From assembly GCA_041645495.1 (NCBI GenBank), contig JBAZPZ010000014.1, positions 1 to 33,343 of the forward strand: a stretch of DNA of 33,343 bases, given 5' to 3'. The notes beneath the pieces are model-generated. The model was not told where the DNA came from. It saw only the letters and a list, made by a program, of their open reading frames with translations, and did not search any database. How positions within the stretch are numbered: position 1 is the first letter of the stretch; every line of letters begins with the position of its first letter. Source of the stretch: 0-14-0-20-45-22 sp041645495 (GTDB lineage Bacteria; Fidelibacterota; UBA2242). The translations under genes were made by a program, and so were the position numbers. Positions 24,145 to 30,458 of this stretch are shown here, piece after piece.

Positions 24145-24690
24145 TCATTTCGCCGGGCTTTGTGCCCGATTTTCTGTCAATTTACGGAGTTGCTGTCGGA
24201 TCGTCTCGTCAAATTTAGCATCGTAGCCGCGTTTAAAGAAAGACACTTTTCCATCTTCGGCGATCAAGACCAGCGTCGGCGTAATGGTGGCTTTGTATTT
24301 CCCGGCGATTCCGCTCCAACGGTCGATCAATATCGGAATCGACCATTTCATCGCGGTGACGTACGGTTTGACGGTTTCTTCCGGTTCGCTGATGTCGATC
24401 AGGTAAAATTCGACTTGCGGAAATTCCTGCCGAAGCGTGTGCAGAAAGCCGATTTCCTGCCTGCACGGAACGCATGTCGTGCTGAAAAAGCTGATCAAAA
24501 TCGGCGTCCGTTTTTCGGGTTGAACTTTGGGACCGACCTTTTTGCTGAGGAAAAAATCGTCACCGCTAAGGTTTTTGGCATAAAACATCGGCGCGTTGTC
24601 ACCGATGCACAAAACGTCGTTTGGAGTCGCCGCCGAGTCGGGTGCGACCGTCAGCATCAACGTCAGAAAAATGGTGGAAAGCGTGGTCAT
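24145..24690 (-). CDS. TlpA/ResA-like thioredoxin-fold protein
   Basis: 181 residues. A signal peptide (MTTLSTIFLTLMLTVAPDSA) directs it to the periplasm. The redoxin domain starts with IGDNAPMFYAKNLSGDDFFLSK and carries the active-site CVPC (Cys73 and Cys76) after ISFFSTT, with the cis-proline in ITPTLVLI. Such proteins reduce periplasmic disulfides, for example on cytochrome c maturation substrates. It has an extra acidic/basic insert (about 50-62) before the core strand. The start overlaps the stop of the RNA methyltransferase gene (ATGA), and the protease gene follows directly. No DsbD-type electron donor is encoded nearby. Confidence 0.88.
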   Translation of the reverse strand: MTTLSTIFLTLMLTVAPDSAATPNDVLCIGDNAPMFYAKNLSGDDFFLSKKVGPKVQPEKRTPILISFFSTTCVPCRQEIGFLHTLRQEFPQVEFYLIDISEPEETVKPYVTAMKWSIPILIDRWSGIAGKYKATITPTLVLIAEDGKVSFFKRGYDAKFDETIRQQLRKLTENRAQSPAK

Positions 24691-25481
24691 AGAATATTCA
24701 ATTCCTGTTCCTGGAGTATTTCGTTTAACATAATACCGACGGAAATTGCAAGATTGAGCGATTCGCCGTCGCCTCTTTTTCGGATGGCGAAAACCGAGTC
24801 CGCCTTTTGCAGAATCTTGTCCGGTAGGCCGTGCGATTCACTGCCGAACGCCATCAGCCAGTTCTCACCGATCGTTTTGCCCTGCGGCGGAGCGCCGGAC
24901 ATGTCGGCGGCTAACAAACGAGCGCCGGTTTTTTCAACGATCTCCGATAGCGCGGGAAGATCGACTTCGGTAAAAATATTCAGACCGAAGAGCGCCCCCA
25001 TCGAGCCGCGCACCGCCTTCGGATTGTACGGATCGACGGAACCGGGCGACAGCAGGATGTTACGGACGCCAAACCAGAGCGCAGTGCGGAAGATCGTTCC
25101 CAGATTTCCCGGATCGTTGACTTCCCACAGATAAATGGCCGGAACCGGCGCGACGGCAGTTTTTTCCAGACGATTGTCCGGAATCAGTCCGACCGCCAAA
25201 ATTCCTTCCGGAGATTTCATCGCGCTGATTCGTTCCATGTCTTTGGCGGAAACGATCGCGATTGGAACCGTATTTTTCTTGAGGAACATCGCAATTTCGG
25301 GCGGAATATTTTCCGACATTTTCGCGGTCGCGATCAGACTCTTGACGGGAAAACCGGCCGAGAGCGCCGATGCGACGAGTTTGACGCCTTCGATCAGAAA
25401 CTGACCGGATTCATCGCGGTATTTTTTCTGTTCAAGCGCGCGCAAAAAGGAAATTTCGCGGCGGCCGATCGCGTCGCTCAT
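24687..25481 (-). CDS. SpoU/TrmH family RNA 2'-O-methyltransferase
   Basis: 264 residues from the ATG at 25481. The same frame is open about 350 bp further upstream, but that extension lies opposite the ClC gene and has shadow composition, so it is excluded. The N-terminal substrate-binding domain (about 8-100) contains QFLIEGVKLVASAL. The SPOUT knot domain (about 105-264) shows motif 1 WEVNDPGNLGTIFRTA, motif 2 MAFGSESHGLP and motif 3 SLNLAISVGIMLNEI, which together form the S-adenosylmethionine knot. The target is probably a ribose in 23S rRNA or tRNA. The start overlaps the ClC stop by ATGA. The specific orthologue (RlmB, TrmH or another) cannot be fixed from sequence alone. Confidence 0.9.
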   Translation of the reverse strand: MSDAIGRREISFLRALEQKKYRDESGQFLIEGVKLVASALSAGFPVKSLIATAKMSENIPPEIAMFLKKNTVPIAIVSAKDMERISAMKSPEGILAVGLIPDNRLEKTAVAPVPAIYLWEVNDPGNLGTIFRTALWFGVRNILLSPGSVDPYNPKAVRGSMGALFGLNIFTEVDLPALSEIVEKTGARLLAADMSGAPPQGKTIGENWLMAFGSESHGLPDKILQKADSVFAIRKRGDGESLNLAISVGIMLNEILQEQELNIL

Positions 25482-27565
25482 TCGAGATATTTCTCCTGAA
25501 ATTCGTGCACGGCGTTCCTTTGTCCAACGATGACGATGAGGTCTTCCGGAAGAATCGTTGTGTCGGGTCCCGGCGTCTCGACATGCTTTTTCCCTTCCGA
25601 ATCGAACCTTTTGATCAGCACGATCTGAATTCCCCACTGCTTCCGCAGGTCGAGGTTTTTCAGGTTTTGATGGATCATAATATCGGGAGCGGGCATTTCC
25701 AGAATCGAAAAATCGTCGTCCAGATCGGCGTACCGCACCTGATCGAGCGTCTGAAACTGCGTCGCCAGATCGCCGACCGTCTCGCGCTTGAAAATTTCCT
25801 GATTGTACAACTGGATGACGCGATGCCGACAAACCGTTCCGTTGATTTTTCCCGTCCGCGGATCGACGACCGGCAATTCCTCCAGATTCAGCCGACCGAA
25901 CAGCTTCATGATGTAATCGAGGTCGTCTTCGGGTTTTGCGGACACGAAATGGCGGTTCATTATTTCCGAAACGAGCACGAGCGACCTAACCTGATCCGTC
26001 TCCATGATCATCGGCTTCATGTCGGAAAACGAAACGTAGCCGATGACTTTGCCGGCGGAATCGATCACCCAGTAAATGTTGGCCGACGCGGCGGTAATCA
26101 CGCGGATAAACGCCTTCAGGCTCATGTCGGCGTTGATTTTGTGAAATTCCGGCGACATGACCTGCTTGACCTTGAGCGATTTGAGAACGTTCAGTTCCCG
26201 GCCGTCGAAAAGCCTGACGCCTTGCTGTTTCAATCCGAGATAATGCACCGACATCTTGAACGAATACCTCACGACGATCTCGCTCATGACGATGCCGAGA
26301 ATCAGCGGAACGATCAGGTGATAATTATCCGTCACTTCCAGAACGATCACCAACGCCGCCATCGGAATGCTGTTGACGGACGCCGCGACCGCCGCCAATC
26401 CGACAATGCTGAATGCCGTCACGTCGAGCGACAGACCGCAACAGGAATTCATAAAGACAGCGAATAGATTGCCGACCGCCGCGCCGATAAACATCGACGG
26501 CGCGAACAATCCGCCGAAACCGCCCGCCGATAGCAACAGCGCGGTGAAAATCACCTTGAGAACCAGCAACGCCGTAACGGTCGTCGCCGATTCGGCGCCC
26601 GCAGCAATCGTGCGGATGGCATCATAGCCGATTCCGAAAATTTGCGGGTAAAAAACACCAGCAAATCCGAAGATCAGCATGACCGGTAACAATTTCACAA
26701 GAGGATTGAACCGGGATAATTTATTGTTGAAAAAATTTTTAACCGTGTCGTTCAGATTCAGCGTGAGAAGCGCTGCCAAGCCCGCCGCTATTCCCAGAAT
26801 CAGGTAAAGTGACAACTCCGGAGAAAATCGGACAGCGGCCGGCGGAAGAACAAAAAAGGCGTTGCCGCCAAGGAAAATTCTGGAAATGTAGTCTGCGGTA
26901 AACGCAGAAATGATAAGCATCGAAAACGTCGATGTTTGGAAAAAGTTGAAAAGAATGATCTCGATGGAGAAAAAAACGGCGCCGAGCGGCGCATTGAATA
27001 TCGCGGCAATCGCGGCGCTCATTCCGGCGGCAATATAGGCGCGGCGGCGTTTCTCGTCCACATGCAAAGCCTGTCCCATGAGCGAAGCCATTCCGGCGCC
27101 CGTTTGAGCGGCCGGCGCTTCCGGCCCGAGCGTTCCACCCATTCCGAGAAAAATCATCGGCGCGATAAAATGAAACACCGTGGTCTTCAGACTGATGATC
27201 CCGCTGTAGAGAAAATTGGACTTGATGACTTCGACGACGCCCTTCTGCGCGGCTAATTCCGACCAGAGCCAGATCATCAATCCGACGACCAAACCACCGA
27301 TCAGCGGAACAGCGATGATTACCCAAGCCGGTAAGTGCGCGCCAAGGTTGGTAATCGTTGTAAAAGAAAAACTTTTAATCGCGCCGATGCCGGAGATCAA
27401 CAGGATCGCCGGAAGCCCGGCGATGACGCCGATAACCAGCGAAGAAAGGATCAATCGGACAAATTCGGACGCGGGGCTGATTTCGACCTGTTTGGCGATG
27501 AAATGCCAGACGTCGGCGCAAACTCGCCTGAAGTTCCAGTGATTACCAGCAGATTTATCCATCAT
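25478..27565 (-). CDS. ClC-type chloride channel/antiporter with CBS pair and TrkA-C domain
   Basis: 695 residues from the first of two consecutive ATG codons at 27565; the frame continues to a TTG at 27646 but without support. About ten or more membrane helices at 35-450 form the ClC fold. The gating-glutamate region reads GTLGPEAPAAQTGAG, where bacterial ClCs usually have GREGPTVQ, and GGFGGLFAPSMFIGAAVG corresponds to the GxFxP filter. Two CBS domains follow (VMSPEFHKI... and IMNRHFVSA...), then a C-terminal RCK_C/TrkA-C domain (about 610-690, ending EDLIVIVGQ), both likely nucleotide or ligand sensors. It heads the minus-strand run that ends at 22081. It probably exchanges chloride or fluoride-type anions across the inner membrane. 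Confidence 0.92.
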   Translation of the reverse strand: MMDKSAGNHWNFRRVCADVWHFIAKQVEISPASEFVRLILSSLVIGVIAGLPAILLISGIGAIKSFSFTTITNLGAHLPAWVIIAVPLIGGLVVGLMIWLWSELAAQKGVVEVIKSNFLYSGIISLKTTVFHFIAPMIFLGMGGTLGPEAPAAQTGAGMASLMGQALHVDEKRRRAYIAAGMSAAIAAIFNAPLGAVFFSIEIILFNFFQTSTFSMLIISAFTADYISRIFLGGNAFFVLPPAAVRFSPELSLYLILGIAAGLAALLTLNLNDTVKNFFNNKLSRFNPLVKLLPVMLIFGFAGVFYPQIFGIGYDAIRTIAAGAESATTVTALLVLKVIFTALLLSAGGFGGLFAPSMFIGAAVGNLFAVFMNSCCGLSLDVTAFSIVGLAAVAASVNSIPMAALVIVLEVTDNYHLIVPLILGIVMSEIVVRYSFKMSVHYLGLKQQGVRLFDGRELNVLKSLKVKQVMSPEFHKINADMSLKAFIRVITAASANIYWVIDSAGKVIGYVSFSDMKPMIMETDQVRSLVLVSEIMNRHFVSAKPEDDLDYIMKLFGRLNLEELPVVDPRTGKINGTVCRHRVIQLYNQEIFKRETVGDLATQFQTLDQVRYADLDDDFSILEMPAPDIMIHQNLKNLDLRKQWGIQIVLIKRFDSEGKKHVETPGPDTTILPEDLIVIVGQRNAVHEFQEKYLE

Positions 27566-27750
27566 TCTATCGTCGCAGGTATCGGCCGCACGATTCGATC
27601 TTCGCGCCGTCAGCGGTTGCGGGTAAAAATTGAGTCGGTCTCCCAAAATAGACTTTCAAAACAAACGGTCGTCATATTAACTTATCGTCCGGATATGTTC
27701 TTTTACTATCAAATGACAATTACTCAACGGAAATTACCGATAGTGATTCA

Positions 27751-28914
27751 ATGAAGCAAGCGCGGACTTTTAAAGAATATGGTTTTCTGATCAGAACGAG
27801 GTTATCGGCGGTCTTGCTGACAGCCCTCGTCGTGAAGCCGCGACTTTTGACGATGATTTCACGCTTCGGATTCACGGTGCGACGCGAACAGATTCTCGTC
27901 GGCTCCGGAGACGATTCCGCTCTCGTTCTGCGGTATTCGCAGGCGCCGACCGCCAAAAGACCGGCCATCATCTTGACGCGCGGCAGTTACGCGCACGGCG
28001 GTCACTATGGCATGTTAAATTATCTGGCTCAGGCGTTGACTTTTTTCGGTTTTCATGTTTTCGTGCCGGTTCTGGACGACATGAAAGATTATCTCCTGAA
28101 ACAGGAATCTCTGGAAACACTAAAAAAGATCATTAAGGGAATTGCCGGATTGGACATTGTCGAGCGCGAAAAAATCGGCCTTTGCGGCGAAAGTTTCGGC
28201 TCCGGCATGACTTTGCTCGCGGCAGAAGATCCTGAAATTAATCGGAACATCCGGTTCATTCTGCTTTTCTCGCCTTACGCGACGATCGAAGCCGCCGTTC
28301 GATTCGCATTCTCGGGAAAATCGGCCGGCGACGAAAAACAAGAGCCGATCGCTCCCGATCCGTATTTGCGCGTTCTGTTCGGCCTGAACATTCTCGACAA
28401 CATCGATCCATCATTAGATAAAGCCGTACTCCGACAAGCGTTTCTCAACTATCTGAAAGACCGACGCGACTGGGCTATCGACAACATCCGAGATATCGGA
28501 AAACGCGAGCGCGATTTCTTCCTGTCCGTTCTTCGCGCAACCGATATAGGAGAACCAATACTTGCAACGTTGTTGGCCCAAGCGGAGAGTTTTCGGAACG
28601 TTTTATCGCCGCTTACAATTCAAACCGATCTCCGGAAACCAATTCTGATCGTTCACGGCCTTACGGATAATGTCGTTAACTGTGACCAAAGCAGAATTTT
28701 GGCAGAAGCGATAACCAGTTCCGGTGGCGTGACAGCGCATTTCTCACCGCTTCTTCGACACCAGCAATTTTTCTCTTTTTACTCGAATCCGTGGCGGTGG
28801 ATCGTCGGTTTTAGTCAACTTAGCGAAATATTTTTTAAAGCGCTGGTTTACAATCAGACATACGATCTGCTCAAACGGCCAGATCAGACGGCACCGTCTC
28901 GCTCCGAGGCTTAA
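27751..28914 (+). CDS. Alpha/beta hydrolase
   Basis: 387 residues. The alpha/beta-hydrolase core has nucleophile Ser148 in LCGESFGSG, an acid at Asp306 (HGLTDNVV) and catalytic His337 in LLRHQQFFSF. The GSYAHGGHYGMLNYLAQAL segment near residue 75 forms the oxyanion-loop region. An enlarged helical cap lies between about 195 and 295 (SLDKAVLRQAFLNYLKDRRDW). A hydrophobic N-terminal stretch (about 14-30) could associate with the membrane. It probably hydrolyses an ester or acyl compound; no closer family is evident. It is divergent from the ClC gene across about 185 bp, and its stop lies only three bases before the end of the opposite-strand peptidase gene. The ribosome-binding site is weak. 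Confidence 0.8.
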   Translation: MKQARTFKEYGFLIRTRLSAVLLTALVVKPRLLTMISRFGFTVRREQILVGSGDDSALVLRYSQAPTAKRPAIILTRGSYAHGGHYGMLNYLAQALTFFGFHVFVPVLDDMKDYLLKQESLETLKKIIKGIAGLDIVEREKIGLCGESFGSGMTLLAAEDPEINRNIRFILLFSPYATIEAAVRFAFSGKSAGDEKQEPIAPDPYLRVLFGLNILDNIDPSLDKAVLRQAFLNYLKDRRDWAIDNIRDIGKRERDFFLSVLRATDIGEPILATLLAQAESFRNVLSPLTIQTDLRKPILIVHGLTDNVVNCDQSRILAEAITSSGGVTAHFSPLLRHQQFFSFYSNPWRWIVGFSQLSEIFFKALVYNQTYDLLKRPDQTAPSRSEA

Positions 28915-28917
28915 CTT

Positions 28918-30099
28918 TTATTCTCCAATCAGGAATATTTCTTTCTGTGGATGCGAAAGCCATTCAAAACCGTTTTTCGTCACGACGATCATTTCCTCGA
29001 CGGTAGCAACGCCGTAACCTTCGATCGGCAACCGCGGTTCGATCGTATAGACCTGACCTACTTCCAGACGATAAAACGGTGTTTCGCCGTAACGTTCCCA
29101 CCGCGGCGATAAACCGCCCGCGCCGTCATGGGTCGAGCGCCCAACCTGATGCCCGGTTCCGTGCGGAAATTCCGGATAGCCTTTTGAAACGATGTAATCC
29201 CGTGCAACGTCGTCGATTTCAAAGCCCATTTTCCCGGGTCGGATGGCATCGGCGGTTTTTTGCACGGCTTCAATGATCGTGTTGAATCCGCGTAAAACCG
29301 ATTCTGGCGCTTCTTTCTCGCCATCGCGTAAAAAATACCACGTCCGTTGAATGTCCGAGCAGTAACCGTCTTTTTTTACACCAAAATCGATATTCAGAAC
29401 GTGACCTTTTTCGATGGTTCTGCCGGTCGGTTCAGCGTGTGCTCCGGCGGAAAATGGTCCGGTGAAAACAGCCGGACAAGAATTCACCTCCCATGCGGTT
29501 TCCATATTCTGTCGGTAAACGCAATCCAGAATGAAATCCGCGACATCTTGTTCTGACATTCCCGGCTTCATAAAAGTCGAGACGCGATGGTAAATATCTT
29601 CGGTTACGGCGATTGAAGCCTTGATTTTTTCCAATTCCGATGCCGATTTGCGACCACGCAGGGCGCTGATTACATTTTCGGATGACAGAATTTTCCCGTC
29701 AAATTCGGCTTTAGACAGATACTCCATCAGCGCTTCATACATGCCGTGCGTCAATCCGTCGGCCATATAGTCGTTTATCGAAGTATTGATCGCAATTTCT
29801 TTCGGATGTAATTCGCGGATGGCCGCTATAAACGATTCTCCAATCCCGCCGACATAGACACGAATATCGTCGAATGTGCCGGTCGATTTGATTCGTTCTT
29901 TATCGAGACTGCCGATGATGGCGATCGTTTTTCCGGTTCGGGAAACCAGAAATGCCGATTGCCACGTGCAATTTGCACCGAGAATCATATCCAGACACGG
30001 GTCGTGGATCGTTTCGCTTTCGCGCACGAACGTGAGCCATAAATCGACGTTCAATTCTTCAAGAATGCCTATTGCCTGTTTAATCTTTTCTTTCTGCAT
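28918..30099 (-). CDS. M24 family metallopeptidase (Xaa-Pro aminopeptidase-like)
   Basis: 393 residues from the ATG at 30099, which has AGGAAGGA upstream; the frame extends to 30177, but that part lacks a site and is rejected. A creatinase-like N-terminal domain (about 1-160) precedes the pita-bread catalytic domain, which shows all five metal-ligand positions: Asp in VLNIDFGVKK, Asp in GYCSDIQRTW, His in FPHGTGHQVGRSTHDG, Glu in TIEPRLPI and Glu in TVEEMIVV. It probably removes N-terminal residues preceding proline from peptides in the cytoplasm; a prolidase or creatinase-type role is also possible. It follows uvrA on the same strand but is separated from it by a terminator and probably has its own promoter. 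Confidence 0.88.
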   Translation of the reverse strand: MQKEKIKQAIGILEELNVDLWLTFVRESETIHDPCLDMILGANCTWQSAFLVSRTGKTIAIIGSLDKERIKSTGTFDDIRVYVGGIGESFIAAIRELHPKEIAINTSINDYMADGLTHGMYEALMEYLSKAEFDGKILSSENVISALRGRKSASELEKIKASIAVTEDIYHRVSTFMKPGMSEQDVADFILDCVYRQNMETAWEVNSCPAVFTGPFSAGAHAEPTGRTIEKGHVLNIDFGVKKDGYCSDIQRTWYFLRDGEKEAPESVLRGFNTIIEAVQKTADAIRPGKMGFEIDDVARDYIVSKGYPEFPHGTGHQVGRSTHDGAGGLSPRWERYGETPFYRLEVGQVYTIEPRLPIEGYGVATVEEMIVVTKNGFEWLSHPQKEIFLIGE

Positions 30100-30141
30100 A
30101 AAATCCTTCCTATCATGCTCAATTACACTACCCGGCGTCTT

Positions 30142-30150
30142 AATATAACA
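30142..30150 (-). promoter_or_regulatory. Extended -10 promoter candidate for the M24 peptidase gene
   Basis: On the minus strand these bases read TGTTATATT, an extended -10 (TGnTATAAT-like) or a -7 element of the TAnnTTTG type. CTGG stands 19 bases upstream of TATATT. Transcription would start near 30135, about 36 nt before the ATG, leaving room for the AGGAAGGA site. Confidence 0.35.
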
Positions 30151-30179
30151 AACATTTTCGGAGAGACCAGCGATCAACT

Positions 30180-30218
30180 AAAAGAAAAGGGAAGCATTTC
30201 TGGCGAAATCACTTCCCT
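30180..30218 (-). terminator. Intrinsic terminator after uvrA
   Basis: On the minus strand AGGGAAG (30218-30212) pairs with CTTCCCT (30194-30188). Inside, ATTTC pairs with GAAAT around a GCCA loop, and a T-rich tail (TTTCTTTT) follows. It lies about 240 bp after the uvrA stop and upstream of the M24 peptidase promoter. No T-run follows on the plus strand. Confidence 0.6.
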
Positions 30219-30458
30219 GTTGGGACGGAGCAGTATGTCAACATATACGAAAGTAAGGAAGCCCTTGGATGGGACGCGAGATGTATCATGTTGGCGGAGA
30301 TTACTATATAACAGTTTTCAAAAACCGTCTTTCAAGATTACAATCTTTGTGCCAACACGTATGTTGCTGGAATTCAGCAGGTTGAATAATTTTCGTGGTT
30401 GACAAATGTCAGGCAAGGTTGACACTATTTGTCAAGCAAGGTTGACGCTTTGTGGGAA
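30219..30458. other. Non-coding interval after uvrA
   Basis: Together with the terminator and promoter, this makes a gap of 359 bp (30100-30458) without a recognised gene. A plus-strand open frame (30115-30402) has no ribosome-binding site and no recognisable domain, and I do not call it. The interval holds the TTGAC repeat cluster at 30397-30446 and nothing else that I can identify. A decayed gene fragment is possible. Confidence 0.5.
30397..30446. repeat. Three GGTTGAC repeats with nested palindromes
   Basis: GGTTGAC recurs at 30397, 30417 and 30440. The 16-base blocks at 30408-30423 and 30431-30446 differ at one base. Between them are two short palindromes, TGACA-AA-TGTCA (30400-30411) and TTGACA-CTATT-TGTCAA (30419-30435). 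It looks like a small operator cluster or a remnant of an element end, immediately after uvrA. Confidence 0.6.

Noticed and set aside
24160..25134. 324-residue plus-strand frame opposite the TlpA and RNA methyltransferase genes
   Set aside because: The minus-strand genes there have clear families; this is a composition-driven shadow.
25482..25832. N-terminal extension of the RNA methyltransferase
   Set aside because: It lies opposite in phase to the ClC coding end, is Arg/Ser-rich nonsense, and the ATG at 25481 overlaps the ClC stop as ATGA.
25505..26467. 320-residue plus-strand frame opposite the ClC gene
   Set aside because: It is His/Asp/Arg-rich shadow sequence without motifs.
30115..30402. 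95-residue open frame between the M24 peptidase gene and uvrA
   Set aside because: It spans the terminator hairpin, has no ribosome-binding site and no recognisable motif; at most a decayed remnant.
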